A stretch of DNA of 64,000 bases from Methylomusa anaerophila (GTDB lineage Bacteria; Bacillota; Negativicutes; Sporomusales; Sporomusaceae): assembly GCF_003966895.1 (NCBI RefSeq), contig NZ_AP018449.1:1484001-1548000 (forward strand), given 5' to 3'. The position numbers and the translations under genes were made by a program. Below, piece by piece: positions 15,758 through 25,653 of this stretch. Under the pieces are notes generated by a model that was given only the letters and a program-made list of their open reading frames with translations, was not told the origin of the DNA and made no database searches. How positions within the stretch are numbered: the first letter of the stretch is position 1; every line of letters begins with the position of its first letter.

Positions 15758-17194
15758 TTATGACTGCAGGCGGCGGTAGACGGCCAGATAGCCGTCCACC
15801 GAACGCCGCCAGCTGTGATCGGACTTCATCGCGTTTTTGACTAGGCTGTGCCAGGTTTCCCTGTGATGATAAAGGATGACGGCCTGCCGCAGGGCCGCTA
15901 AGAATTCCCTGGAATTGGCGCTGTCAAAAACAAAGCCGGTGCCGGCGCCGGTCGCTTCATTAAAGGGAATGACCGTATCTTTCAGGCCGCCGGTGGCGCG
16001 GACCAGGGGCACGCTGCCATACCGCATGGCTACTAACTGGCTGGTGCCGCACGGTTCCGATAAGGACGGCTGGAGATAGAGGTCGCTGCCGGCATAAATC
16101 CGGTGGGCCATACCTTCATCAAAGTAGGTTTGGACGTACAGCCGGTCGGGGTACTGGTGAGCGATTGCCCGGAGCAGCGTTTCATAGCGTTCCTCGCCAG
16201 TGCTCATGATGACCCATTGCGCGTTATAATCCATCATAACGGGAAGGGATTCCAGCAGAATATCCAGACCTTTGGCCGGAACCAGGCGGGATACCATGCT
16301 CATGAGGGGAATGTCCGGCTGGACCGGCAGGCCGGACAATTCTTGCAGCTTCGTTTTATTCTGCTGTTTGTGTTGCACGGACTGCCAGGTGTAGGGCGTG
16401 TCAATCAGCGGATCGCCGCCGGGGTTGTAGGTGTCATAATCAATGCCGTTTACGATGCCGGTCAGGTCGGCCTGCCGCTCTCTGAGGATGCCGTCCAGGC
16501 CCCGGCCGCCTTCGGGGGTGGTGATTTCCCAGGCATAGCTGGGACTGACGGTCGTCAGGGCGTCGGCAAAGACAATGCCGGCCTTCAAATAACTAACGGT
16601 GCCGTAGAACTCCAGTCGGTCGCTGGTGAAGTAGTAAGTGTTATCCAGTTCCAGCAGATCGGTCAACACGGAGCGGTCAAAGCAGCCCTGGTACTCGATG
16701 TTGTGGATGGTTAGCACCGTTTTCAGCCGGGAATAGGAGGCCAGACCGGCGTAACCGGCCTTCAGCAGCAGCGGCAGGATGGCGGTGTGCCAGTCGTGGC
16801 AATGCAAAATGTGCGGCGCAAAGTCAAGATGGGGCAGCGCTTCCAGGACCGCCCGGCAAAAGTAGGCGAACCGTTCGGCGTCATCCGGCCAGCCATAGAG
16901 CCCCTGACGGTTAAAATAGTAGTCGTTGTCCACGAAATAAAAGATCACGCCGTCGTATTCAAGGCGCCAGAGGCGGCAGGGCTGTTTGCGCCAGCCAAGT
17001 TTGACGTCAAAGCTTGAGAGCGGCGTCATTGCCTGCGCTAAAGACGGCGGGATGGCGCTGAACTTAGGAAGAATGACCCGCGCTTCCACGCCCTGCCGCC
17101 TGAGTTCCCGGGGCAACGAACCAATTACATCGCCCATACCGCCGGACTTGACAAAGGGAAAGCTTTCTGTCGCCAGGAAGAGAACCGGTTTCAT
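15758..17194 (-). CDS. glgA: glycogen synthase
   Basis: A 478-residue GT5 glycosyltransferase that extends alpha-1,4-glucan from ADP-glucose. The KSGGMGDV loop near the N-terminus binds the donor, HDWHTA follows, and the C-terminal EPCGTSQLVAMRYG with TGGLKDTV is typical. ATG 17194 is chosen (AGGTGAT five bases upstream); the longer frame to 17257 adds an unrelated Lys-rich start. It is transcribed with glgP. glgC and glgD are not in this window. Confidence 0.94.
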   Translation of the reverse strand: MKPVLFLATESFPFVKSGGMGDVIGSLPRELRRQGVEARVILPKFSAIPPSLAQAMTPLSSFDVKLGWRKQPCRLWRLEYDGVIFYFVDNDYYFNRQGLYGWPDDAERFAYFCRAVLEALPHLDFAPHILHCHDWHTAILPLLLKAGYAGLASYSRLKTVLTIHNIEYQGCFDRSVLTDLLELDNTYYFTSDRLEFYGTVSYLKAGIVFADALTTVSPSYAWEITTPEGGRGLDGILRERQADLTGIVNGIDYDTYNPGGDPLIDTPYTWQSVQHKQQNKTKLQELSGLPVQPDIPLMSMVSRLVPAKGLDILLESLPVMMDYNAQWVIMSTGEERYETLLRAIAHQYPDRLYVQTYFDEGMAHRIYAGSDLYLQPSLSEPCGTSQLVAMRYGSVPLVRATGGLKDTVIPFNEATGAGTGFVFDSANSREFLAALRQAVILYHHRETWHSLVKNAMKSDHSWRRSVDGYLAVYRRLQS

Positions 17195-17284
17195 TGGAAT
17201 CACCTGCGCTTTCTTTTTATTTTTATATACGAAATATATGGATTTTTTAGTAATCATGTATCAAAAAAACATACTGTCAGCATG

Positions 17285-17590
17285 TCAATGCAGTGGGCAA
17301 GTTTCAGCCTGGAATTGCATATCCTTAGCAGGGATGCAGGTGCTATGGAAATTCAAAATGCCATGCCACATGATCTTGACATAATCTACAGGCAGATTGG
17401 CTTTAAAATCACCGCTTTCGATACCGGCCTCAAGAATGAGGTGCATGCACCGGAAAGACCGCTCAAGATAGTTTTGAATGATGGGCTGACCATAGTCTGT
17501 GGGATGGATCAATTCGCTGAACAACAATTGCGACAACAGCGGCGGCTGCCAAAAGTTGTTTGGGGGTATTATGTTGTTCTAACAAGACAA
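17285..17590 (-). pseudogene. TetR-family regulator, C-terminal fragment
   Basis: The minus strand encodes about 95 residues such as LLFSELIHPTDYGQP and LEAGIESGDFKANLPVDYV, which look like the ligand-binding half of a TetR regulator. The HTH-coding part is missing and no start with a ribosome binding site precedes it. It lies between the RND gene end and glgA. Confidence 0.7.
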
Positions 17591-17625
17591 CGCCACCTTT
17601 ATTCTTGGTATAGGTAATAGATAGG

Positions 17626-20600
17626 CTAATCCATAGTGACCGGGGCTTCTACAGGGCTGTTTGCGGGTTGATCCGGCTGGGCTTTATACCAGGCTGCATA
17701 CATGGTGGGAAAAACCAGCAGGGTCAGAAGCGTTGCCACAATCAGGCCGGCGGCAATTGCCACAGCCATTGGTCCCCAGAAAACACTGAAAACCAATGGG
17801 ATCATAGCCAGCACTGCGGCTGCCGCCGTCAGCATGATGGGGCGGAAACGGTGAATTGTCGCGTTGATAATGGCGTTCCAGGTAGAGTCGCCGGCTTTTA
17901 ACTGCAAATCAATTTGATCAATTAAAATCACTGAGTTACGGATAATGATGCCGGACAAAGCCAAAATGCCCAGTTGCACCACAAATCCCATGGCTTTTCC
18001 GGTTAATAATAATCCGGTGCTGACACCGATCAGGCCAAGGGGAGCGGTTAAAAGGGTAAGGATCATTTTGGGAATACTTTGCAGTTGCAGCATCAGGAGC
18101 GTGATGATGATTAAAATCATAACCGGTACGAGACCAAGTAATGCTTTTGAACTATTGGCACTGTTTTCCGTCGGTCCGCCGATGTCGATGCTGTAGCCGG
18201 GCGGCAGGCTGGCGCGTAAATCCTGAAGGGCAGCATATGTCTGAGTAGTTGCATCATTACCGGTAATGCCGGGAGCCGCATTGGCCTGTACGGTAATCGT
18301 CGGTTTTAAGTTGCGCCGCCAGATGAGCCCCTCTTCCGCATCATAGCTAATCTTGGCAATTTGGTCAAGCGGTACAAATTTGCCGTTGCCGATATGAATA
18401 TTCATGTTTTGTATATTGGCAAGATTGTTCCGGTCGGCAGGAGAAATGCGAAACACCATGTCCACGGTTTTGTCCTTTTCCCGGAATTGGGCAATTGGGG
18501 TTCCCGAAAGCTGGGCCTGCAGGGAGTTAGCCAGTGTCTGGGTATTCAGACCGAGCAAGCGGGCCTTATCCTGATCGATGGTCAGATGCATGACTTTGTT
18601 TTTCTCATTCCAATCCAGATTAATATTCAGGAGATCCGGATTGGCGACCATGGTGCTACGTACTGTTTCGGCAATTTCGCGAACCTTTTCATGGTCATAA
18701 CCGCTGACCCTGAGCATGACGGGATAGGCGCTGGGGGGACCCGTTTGCAGGATTTTAATATTTCCCAGTACATTGTCAAAGTCTGTTTTAAGCAACTGAT
18801 CGATTTTGCCGGCCAGCGCGATGCGGGTATCTATGTCCTTGGCGACAATGACAAACTCGGCAAAGTTGCTTTTATTGAAGGCGGGATCAAAAGGCAGGAC
18901 AAAACGGGGAGCGCCTTTTCCCACATAGTAGCTGTAGTTGACAATCGTGGGATCGTCCTTAAGGCGGCCGGCAAAATCTTTGGCGACCGCTTCCGTTGCC
19001 TTCAGGGAAGAGCCTTCCGGGAGGGTAAGATCAACAATGAGCTCCGGGCGGGTTGAGGGCGGAAAGAACTCCTTCTTAACCAGTCCCAATAATGGTATGG
19101 AGGCAACAAAGCAAACCGCTGTTACCCCGAGTACGATTGTCCGGTGCTGCAGGCACCAGACCAGCAGTCTTTTGAATTTGCGATAAAATTTTGTATCGTA
19201 GATATTGATATTATGGTCGTGTTCGTTGCCGGCCGGCTTGACTTTGACTAAAGCATAACCGAATAACGGGGTTACTGTTGCGGCTACAATCCAGGATATG
19301 AGCAAGGCCAGTGTGACCACGGCAAAAATACTTCCGGTCATTTCCGATGCATTGCCTTTGGAAAAACCGACAGGAATGAAGCCCGCGCAAGTGATTAATG
19401 TGCCGGTGAGCATGGGAAAAGCAGTTACCGTATAGGCATAACTGGCAGCGCGAAACCGGTCCCAGCCCAGCTCCAGTTTGACGACCATCATTTCGATAGC
19501 GATCATCGCATCATCCACCAGTAATCCCAGGGCGATGATAAGGGCTCCCAATGAAATTTTCTGCAGGTCGACACCCAGGATTTCCATGCCCACGAAAACG
19601 GCGGCAATCACCAGCGGGATGGCAAGAGCAACCACCAGGCCGGAACGCACCCCCAGGCTGATAAAGCTGACGATTAACACAATGATAATGGCTTCCGCCA
19701 GCGATTCGATAAATTCGTTAATCGAACTTTCCACCACTTTCGGTTGATTCGCCACCTGATGAATTTCCAGGCCAAAAGGCAGCTCCGTTTGAATTTGCTG
19801 GATGGCTGAGTCCAAATGTTTGCCAAGGGTTAGAATGTTGCCGCCTTTTTCCATGGATAGCTGCAAGCCGATAGCCGGATGACCGTTGTAGTAAAAGGCT
19901 GGGTCTTCCGGCTGGGCATAGCTGCGGATAACTTTGGCAATGTCCCCCAAACGGAAGGTACGGTCGTTGCTCCGGATGGGCAGGTTGCGAATGGCGTCCG
20001 GATCTTCAAACATACCGCTGACCCGCAGGTACACATTATCGGTTGCCGTTTCCAGCATGCCGGCAGCGGCCATGGCATTTTGGGCCTGAATGGTGGAAGT
20101 GATGAGGCCGGGGTCAATGCCCAGCTGCGACAGTTTGCTGTTTTCCATTTCGATATAAATTTTCTCGGTTTGCACACCGATCAGATCGACTTTTCTTACA
20201 TTCGGCACTCCCAGGAGAATGCGGCGGATTTTTTCCCCTTTTTCCCGCATTTCTTCAAAAGAATAGCCATCACCGGTCAAGGCGTAAATGCAGCCGAATA
20301 CATCGTCAAAACGGTCATTGAAAAAAGGGCCGGCCACCCCGTCCGGCAAGGTGCCTTTTATGTCGTTAACCATATTGCGGACTTCCAGCCAGGTTGGCCG
20401 GACGTCTTTGGCGGGAATACTTTCTTTTAAGGTAACATAGATGAGGGACTGCCCCGGGCGGGAGTAGCTTTTGATATAGTCGAGTCCGGGTGTGTCCTGC
20501 AGCTTTTTTTCGATTTTATCGGTGACTTGTTCTTCTACCTGCCGTGCCGTGGCCCCGGGCCACGAAACGCTGACGATCATTTGCTTGATGATGAAGTCAG

Positions 20601-20730
20601 GATCTTCCATGCGCCCCAGGTTTTGATAAGAAAAAAAACCGGCGATTATCGTGACTGCAATAAAAAAGTACATGAGCTGTTTATGATTCAGAGCCCATTC
20701 GCTAAGATTCATTTTCTCATTGAACTTCAT
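17626..20730 (-). CDS. RND efflux transporter, AcrB-like permease
   Basis: A 1034-residue inner-membrane proton-driven pump with the usual twelve helices and two large periplasmic loops. GLLVDDAMIAIE in helix 4 contains the paired aspartates of the proton relay. The N-terminal SVSWPGATARQVEEQV is typical of the drug-type (HAE) branch. It overlaps the upstream membrane-fusion gene by four bases (ATGA), so they are translationally coupled. No TolC-type outer-membrane partner is nearby. Substrate unknown. Confidence 0.93.
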   Translation of the reverse strand: MKFNEKMNLSEWALNHKQLMYFFIAVTIIAGFFSYQNLGRMEDPDFIIKQMIVSVSWPGATARQVEEQVTDKIEKKLQDTPGLDYIKSYSRPGQSLIYVTLKESIPAKDVRPTWLEVRNMVNDIKGTLPDGVAGPFFNDRFDDVFGCIYALTGDGYSFEEMREKGEKIRRILLGVPNVRKVDLIGVQTEKIYIEMENSKLSQLGIDPGLITSTIQAQNAMAAAGMLETATDNVYLRVSGMFEDPDAIRNLPIRSNDRTFRLGDIAKVIRSYAQPEDPAFYYNGHPAIGLQLSMEKGGNILTLGKHLDSAIQQIQTELPFGLEIHQVANQPKVVESSINEFIESLAEAIIIVLIVSFISLGVRSGLVVALAIPLVIAAVFVGMEILGVDLQKISLGALIIALGLLVDDAMIAIEMMVVKLELGWDRFRAASYAYTVTAFPMLTGTLITCAGFIPVGFSKGNASEMTGSIFAVVTLALLISWIVAATVTPLFGYALVKVKPAGNEHDHNINIYDTKFYRKFKRLLVWCLQHRTIVLGVTAVCFVASIPLLGLVKKEFFPPSTRPELIVDLTLPEGSSLKATEAVAKDFAGRLKDDPTIVNYSYYVGKGAPRFVLPFDPAFNKSNFAEFVIVAKDIDTRIALAGKIDQLLKTDFDNVLGNIKILQTGPPSAYPVMLRVSGYDHEKVREIAETVRSTMVANPDLLNINLDWNEKNKVMHLTIDQDKARLLGLNTQTLANSLQAQLSGTPIAQFREKDKTVDMVFRISPADRNNLANIQNMNIHIGNGKFVPLDQIAKISYDAEEGLIWRRNLKPTITVQANAAPGITGNDATTQTYAALQDLRASLPPGYSIDIGGPTENSANSSKALLGLVPVMILIIITLLMLQLQSIPKMILTLLTAPLGLIGVSTGLLLTGKAMGFVVQLGILALSGIIIRNSVILIDQIDLQLKAGDSTWNAIINATIHRFRPIMLTAAAAVLAMIPLVFSVFWGPMAVAIAAGLIVATLLTLLVFPTMYAAWYKAQPDQPANSPVEAPVTMD

Positions 20731-21833
20731 CGCTTTTCACCGGTTACAGTAACCTTTTGCCCTTCCCGCAGTTTGTGTACGCCGGCTGTCACAATGATGT
20801 CGCCGGGCTGGAGGCCCTCGCTGACTTCGATTTTGTCATCCATAAAGGAGCCTGTTTTGATCGGCTGTAAGTGCACCGTATTATCGGCAACGAGCCATAC
20901 GGACGGAGTTTGCCCGTTCTGGAAGACTGCCGTAAGCGGAATATAGAAAGAGACGCTGTCCGGCGTACTTTTTGCCACAGCCACCGATGCCGTCATGCCC
21001 AGTTTCATTGCCGGCGGCGGCTCAAGCAGGCTGATGCGTACTTTGTAAGTACGGGATATTTTATCAGCCATAGGGGCAATTTCCCGGATGCTGCCGTCCA
21101 CAGAAACGTCCGGCAGGGCCCAAAAGGTTATTTTGATTTGTGTTGCCTGGCGTAACTCATTGAGACGGTTTTCGGGAACGTTGATTTCAACTTCCCGTTC
21201 GCCGTCGCGAACGACGGTAACAACCGTTTGTCCGGCGCTTACCACCTGTCCGGCTTCCACGCTGATTGCCGAAACCACACCGGCGGCATCGGCATAGAGC
21301 TGGCTGTAATCCACTTGATTTGCTGTCTGAGCATACTGCGCCGAAGCCTGTTGAACAGCGGCGGCAGCAGAGTCGTACGCCGTTACGTATTGGTCATACT
21401 GAGCCCGGCTGATGGCCCCTTGTTCATATAATTGACGGTACCGTTCCAGATTGCTCGCCGCCAGGCGCAACTGGGACTGGGTGGAATAGACCTGGGCGGA
21501 AGAACTGCTGGCTGCCTGGGTCAGGTCTTTGGGGTCAATGACCATGAGTACATCGCCGGGGTTTACAGGACTGCCCAGATCAACGTTGCGTTTGATAATT
21601 TTGCCGTTTACCTGAAAGGCCAGCTGGCTTTCATACCGGCCCCGCACTTCCCCGGCGTAGGAATAGAATTTGGATGTACTGTCGGGCTCGATGACAGCAA
21701 CGCGGACCTGAGGTGCGTCCTGGACAACGGGCTGGGGGCGGGCGGCATGTTGCCACAGCATTCCGGCTGCGGCTGATAAGATGATTATAACTGCGGCTAT
21801 GTAATATAGTTTTTTGGTGCTGGGTTTTCGCAT
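20727..21833 (-). CDS. RND efflux membrane-fusion (periplasmic adaptor) protein
   Basis: A 368-residue adaptor with an N-terminal membrane anchor (about 7-27), a biotinyl-lipoyl-like half motif (GSPVNPGDVLMVIDPKDL), an alpha-hairpin of about 80 residues, the second half motif (EAGQVVSAGQTVV), then beta-barrel and membrane-proximal domains. It links the RND pump to an outer-membrane channel. Its promoter region contains a TetR-type operator at 21999-22020. Confidence 0.92.
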   Translation of the reverse strand: MRKPSTKKLYYIAAVIIILSAAAGMLWQHAARPQPVVQDAPQVRVAVIEPDSTSKFYSYAGEVRGRYESQLAFQVNGKIIKRNVDLGSPVNPGDVLMVIDPKDLTQAASSSSAQVYSTQSQLRLAASNLERYRQLYEQGAISRAQYDQYVTAYDSAAAAVQQASAQYAQTANQVDYSQLYADAAGVVSAISVEAGQVVSAGQTVVTVVRDGEREVEINVPENRLNELRQATQIKITFWALPDVSVDGSIREIAPMADKISRTYKVRISLLEPPPAMKLGMTASVAVAKSTPDSVSFYIPLTAVFQNGQTPSVWLVADNTVHLQPIKTGSFMDDKIEVSEGLQPGDIIVTAGVHKLREGQKVTVTGEKR

Positions 21834-21998
21834 GATCTCTCTCCTTTTTTGTAAAAGTTATTTATAGTAACGCATTAAATTTTAGCGTGCAGAGGCTTCA
21901 GGCAAACTAATAGCGTTGTATCGGTGTTGTATGGTAGCAGAAAGTTTTTAAATGCGGGGTTATTTATATAACTTTGGGACAATGAAAAAAATTGTAAA

Positions 21999-22020
21999 AT
22001 TAAAACGCTTGTTTTAATCT
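21999..22020. promoter_or_regulatory. TetR-type operator of the MFP-RND operon
   Basis: AATTAAAAC, four bases, GTTTTAATC: the arms match the operator at 22689-22710 except at the last base. It lies between the TetR gene and the MFP gene, about 165 bases before the MFP start. Confidence 0.8.
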
Positions 22021-22043
22021 GGGTAAAAAAAGAAAAAAGAGAC

Positions 22044-22661
22044 TTATACGTCGGCAATCAGAAGTCCCTGCAGCAGATAATCGCTGATATGGGCAATATA
22101 GTAATCGTATTTGTCATCCCGGTTGGGAAGTAGGTTACCGGAAAAGTTCGGGTTAAGGAAGGCAAGCTGGATCATGCCGTAGATGGCCAGGGCAACGCAG
22201 CCGGGATCGGTATCCGGACGAAAATATCCCTGGGAAACTCCTTCCTGGATGATAGACTGCAGGAAAAATTGCAGTCGTTCGATGGGTTCTTTGATGGCTT
22301 CAAAGCAGCAGGTGGGGTTATTTATTTCATTGAAAATAAGCTTAAGGGTATAAGGCGAGCGTTGGTGCACGGCGGCAATCGCCTGAATGGCACGCTTTAA
22401 CTTTTGTACAGGGGAGTCCTGCATGCTGCCTATAGAAGCGGCCAGTGCCAGGTTTCTTGCAAATTGTTTCTTTAATATGGCGGTATACAGTCCTTCTTTG
22501 CCGTTAAAATAGTAGGAAAGCGCGCCGACATTGCCGATATTTGCAGCGTCAAGCAACTCGCGGACGGAGACGCCGGCAAAGCCCTTGTCGGCGAAAAGCG
22601 GAATGGCGGCTTCCATGATCCGGTCAGCTGTATCAAGTCCGGTAAGATATTTATGCTTCAA
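22044..22661 (-). CDS. TetR-family repressor of the adjacent RND pump
   Basis: A 205-residue regulator. The HTH covers about residues 10-55 (TADRIMEAAIPLFADKGFAG and ALSYYFNGKEGLYTAIL), and the C-terminal domain has the DUF1956/CerR-like layout. It is encoded upstream of, and in line with, the MFP-RND genes. Identical-type palindromes lie in front of it and in front of the MFP gene, which strongly suggests autorepression plus control of the pump. Confidence 0.9.
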   Translation of the reverse strand: MKHKYLTGLDTADRIMEAAIPLFADKGFAGVSVRELLDAANIGNVGALSYYFNGKEGLYTAILKKQFARNLALAASIGSMQDSPVQKLKRAIQAIAAVHQRSPYTLKLIFNEINNPTCCFEAIKEPIERLQFFLQSIIQEGVSQGYFRPDTDPGCVALAIYGMIQLAFLNPNFSGNLLPNRDDKYDYYIAHISDYLLQGLLIADV

Positions 22662-22688
22662 AATTGTGGTCCTCCGATGAAGAAGTCA

Positions 22689-22710
22689 AATTAAAACATT
22701 CGTTTTAATT
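22689..22710. promoter_or_regulatory. TetR-type operator of the regulator gene
   Basis: AATTAAAAC (22689-22697) and GTTTTAATT (22702-22710) are perfect 9-base arms with an ATTC spacer, about 30 bases upstream of the regulator start. Confidence 0.82.
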
Positions 22711-22941
22711 GTTTAGCTTTATTATAAGCCCGGCTGCCGTTTTTGTCCAGATGAAATAACTAAATGCAGGGAAATAATAGACCATAATCTCAATAAGCAA
22801 TTAAAGCAATTATTTGAAGCGGTTCAGGCGGCGGGGACCTAAATGCATTAAATGATACGGTGTTTTGTCAGATATGGTGTATAATAATGCTGGTGATAAA
22901 GCGGAGGAATATGAATTTTATTCCGTATATTATTTGGGAAG

Positions 22942-24072
22942 GTGGCGGTGAAGTCGGCGGAATTATTGAAAAACATCTATACCGAAAATTTCTTGTTGGG
23001 CTTTGGCAAGAAGGTCCTGGCTGTTTATGGCATTTTTGATACTGCGGCATTTATTGCTTCTGTTATGAATGAAACCTGGGAGGAGCTTCCCCTTAAAGCA
23101 CGGACGCGGCGAATTTCCGAAAGGCTGGGGACTTTTTTGCCAAGCCGTTACGAAACCGCACTGGACATTTTATTGGCAATTGCCGATACCTGTGTAGGTT
23201 TTCCCTATCTGTTCTTTCCGGATTTTGTGGCCGTATACGGCCGGGCGGAAAAGCATTGGGAACTTTCCATGACCGCGCTGGAGAACTTTACCCAGAAATC
23301 ATCCTCGGAATTTGCTATTAGGCCGTTTATCCTATCCAATCCGGAACGGGCAATGGGCCAAATGACCCTATGGGCGGAGCATCCGAATGAGCATATCCGG
23401 CGGTTGGCCAGCGAGGGATGCCGGCCCCGGCTTCCCTGGGGAGAAGCGCTGCCTATGTTTAAGAAGAATCCTGAACCGGTATTGTCCATTTTAGAACTTT
23501 TAAAAGCAGATCCCTCGCTGTATGTGCGCAAAAGTGTTGCCAACAACCTCAACGATATTGCCAAAGATAATCCTTCGCTTGTACTGGAAACGGTACGTCG
23601 CTGGATAGGTAAAAACCCCGGCACGGACTGGATTATACGGCAGGGTTGCCGCACATTGATCCGCAGAGCAAATCCCGAAGCTATGAAACTATTCGGTTAC
23701 ACGAGTCCAACAGATGAATTCCGGTTTATCACTCGCGCTTCCTTATCGGCACAACCCGTTGTGCTAACACTGGGCGAAAGCTGTGAGCTTCAATACAGCC
23801 TGGAAATACGGGAGGGCGAACCGGTGCATATTCGTATTGAATATGGGATCGATTTCATTAAGGCAAGGGGACAGACATCGCGTAAATCATTCCTGTTGTC
23901 TGATAAAACAGTAGCCGGCGGTAGCAATATTGCCGGGACACGGACTCATAACTGGTCGGATATGACAACTCGCCGGCATTATCCCGGGAACCATCGGATT
24001 GTGCTTTTAGTCAACGGGCAAGAAGTCGCTTATACAGTACTGAAACTCAAAATCCCACAAGTATTAGATTGA
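22942..24072 (+). CDS. alkC: AlkC-type DNA alkylation repair glycosylase
   Basis: About 376 residues: an all-helical HEAT-like repeat domain to about residue 250 with the family segment HPNEHIRRLASEGCRPRLPW, then a C-terminal Ig-like domain. AlkC enzymes remove N-methylated bases such as 3-methyladenine and 3-methylcytosine without base flipping; the Ig-like domain helps grip DNA. GTG starts at 22942 and 22948 are both possible, with GGGAAGG upstream. A short out-of-frame ORF starting at ATG 22911 after GGAGG overlaps the start and could be a leader peptide. The gene stands alone. Confidence 0.88.
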   Translation: MAVKSAELLKNIYTENFLLGFGKKVLAVYGIFDTAAFIASVMNETWEELPLKARTRRISERLGTFLPSRYETALDILLAIADTCVGFPYLFFPDFVAVYGRAEKHWELSMTALENFTQKSSSEFAIRPFILSNPERAMGQMTLWAEHPNEHIRRLASEGCRPRLPWGEALPMFKKNPEPVLSILELLKADPSLYVRKSVANNLNDIAKDNPSLVLETVRRWIGKNPGTDWIIRQGCRTLIRRANPEAMKLFGYTSPTDEFRFITRASLSAQPVVLTLGESCELQYSLEIREGEPVHIRIEYGIDFIKARGQTSRKSFLLSDKTVAGGSNIAGTRTHNWSDMTTRRHYPGNHRIVLLVNGQEVAYTVLKLKIPQVLD

Positions 24073-24188
24073 ACCAATCTTAATTATCGGGATACCCCTT
24101 AAAAAGAATAAAGGGTTTGTAAATAATCTTAGGAACAAAGTGAAGAAATATCCCTAATGGGCAAAATCTATACACAAGGAGAGAAAAA

Positions 24189-24476
24189 ATGATTACGAAT
24201 ACGCAAATGCTTAAATTTAAGGATAGGAGTAGTGAAACTATCGCCAAGGCGCGGGATGTGCTGCTTAGTATGCAGGGAAAAATTGAATTTTTGCGGGATT
24301 TGAAAGTGGAAGCCAATATACGCCAGGGGGCATCGTCCTATGACCTCCTGATGAGCGCCCAATATGATTCACTGGAAGATTTAGAGGCTTATATTATTCA
24401 TCCCGTTCATGTCGAAGTCGCCAAATACATCGCAAGTGTACTGGAAAGCAGCGCTGTCGTATGTTACGAATCTTAA
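24189..24476 (+). CDS. Dabb-domain (stress-responsive A/B barrel) protein
   Basis: A 95-residue dimeric alpha/beta barrel of the Dabb family: MLKFKDRSSE at the start, YDLLMSAQYDSLEDLEAY in the middle and HPVHVEVAKYI near the end are typical. An AAGGAGAG site precedes the ATG. Cytoplasmic; biochemical role undefined in most members. Confidence 0.85.
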   Translation: MITNTQMLKFKDRSSETIAKARDVLLSMQGKIEFLRDLKVEANIRQGASSYDLLMSAQYDSLEDLEAYIIHPVHVEVAKYIASVLESSAVVCYES

Positions 24477-24531
24477 TTTCTCCTCTTCACTTTGATTCCT
24501 TTTTGATTGTGCAGTGAACCGCCGGCGTAAT

Positions 24532-24965
24532 TCAATACCGGCGCTCGCAAAGTAAATGCAAATGTTTCCCAGTCAACGGCGCCCACCGTCTGATCGCTGT
24601 GTAAAGCGCCATCAGAAAATCCGCCATCTCCGTACTGGTATGGTAGTGGCCAAAACTCTTGTCATAATCATATTCCGGTACATCGTTGGCAACTTTGCCA
24701 AACTCTGTCTGTGTAGCGGCCGGAGCCAGTACCTTAGCCTTTAGTTCGGCTCGTTCCGCCTTTAACCCATGCGCCAGCCCTTCGGTGAAGGCGCTTACGT
24801 AGAATTTGGCGGCACAATAAGTAATGACGTTGGGTACTATTACATAGCCGCCCCGGGAGGAAATATTAATCAGCATTTCCTAATCCCGCATTATTAATCC
24901 AGGTCTCAATTGAATATTGTTCCAACTCCTGATAAAGCCGATGGGCATTGGCTGGAATTATAAAA
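24532..24965 (-). pseudogene. short-chain dehydrogenase/reductase, broken
   Basis: The minus strand first reads YQELEQYSIETWINNAGLGN, containing the SDR NNAG motif, then meets a stop. A second frame continues with LINISSRGGYVIVPNVITYC and AAKFYVSAF, containing the YxxxK active site. The first glycine-rich part and the segment between NNAG and the serine strand are missing. A frameshift also alters the C-terminus. It is a relic of an oxidoreductase. Confidence 0.82.
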
Positions 24966-25031
24966 GAAAGTATATGTTAGGACGAGCAAGACAGCCTTAT
25001 TAACGTTTCAATGCTTGGTGCAATCAATATA

Positions 25032-25061
25032 TTGACAAAGATTACAAGGTACGCATATAAT
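25032..25061 (+). promoter_or_regulatory. sigma-A promoter of the chrB-MFS operon
   Basis: TTGACA (25032-25037) and TATAAT (25056-25061) are 18 bases apart. Downstream, GTTAC and GTAAC form a short dyad around CAGTATTACAA, and the word TATTACA is repeated, a possible operator for autoregulation by ChrB. Confidence 0.7.
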
Positions 25062-25113
25062 TGTGTTACCAGTATTACAAGTAACCGGTATTACATTTAA
25101 AAAGAGAGGATCT

Positions 25114-25653
25114 ATGATCTGGAATACCTTTATCTATCAAATGCCGCGCGAGCCGCAAAAAAACAGGATGGCTGTCTGGCGGAAGCTCAAGTCAATAGGG
25201 GCGTTGAATGTTCTCCAGTCCATCTGGGTGCTGCCCCGGAACGATCAATCGGCGGAGGAGTTCAAAGCACTGGTGGAATATGTTAAGGCTAATGGCGGGT
25301 CGGCTGTCTTTTGTACTACCGATATCCCAAGCGAGGAAGATAATCAAAAATACATTGCAAATTTCAACCGGGAAAGAGAGACGGATTATCGGGAACTATT
25401 AAGCAAATGCCGTGATTTTTTCGAGGAGATGGAACGGGAAACCCAGGCGGAGAACTTTATCTTTGCCGAGTTGGAAGAGAATGAACAGGAACTGGAAAAA
25501 CTGAATAACTGGTTGAAAAAAATTGAGAAAAAAGATTTTTTTCATTGCGAGTTCAAACAGACGATTATCGAGGCGCTGGCAAAGTGCTCGGTATTGCTCA
25601 ATGAATTTAGCGACAAGGTGTACGAAAGGGATGGTGATGCCGGTAATGGCTGA
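25114..25653 (+). CDS. ChrB N-terminal-domain protein (chromate-resistance type)
   Basis: A 179-residue protein matching the N-terminal domain of ChrB: WNTFIYQMPREPQKNRMAVW at the start, then ALNVLQSIWVLPRND, and a helical, glutamate-rich C-terminal half. ChrB proteins are chromate-responsive regulators. ATG 25114 follows AGAGAGGA. It overlaps the MFS gene by 17 bases. The C-terminal catalytic-like ChrB domain is absent. Identification by pattern recognition. Confidence 0.75.
   Translation: MIWNTFIYQMPREPQKNRMAVWRKLKSIGALNVLQSIWVLPRNDQSAEEFKALVEYVKANGGSAVFCTTDIPSEEDNQKYIANFNRERETDYRELLSKCRDFFEEMERETQAENFIFAELEENEQELEKLNNWLKKIEKKDFFHCEFKQTIIEALAKCSVLLNEFSDKVYERDGDAGNG

Noticed and set aside
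25523..25636. Upstream extension of the MFS frame
   Set aside because: It only overlaps the chrB coding region in another frame; the ribosome binding site fits the later ATG.
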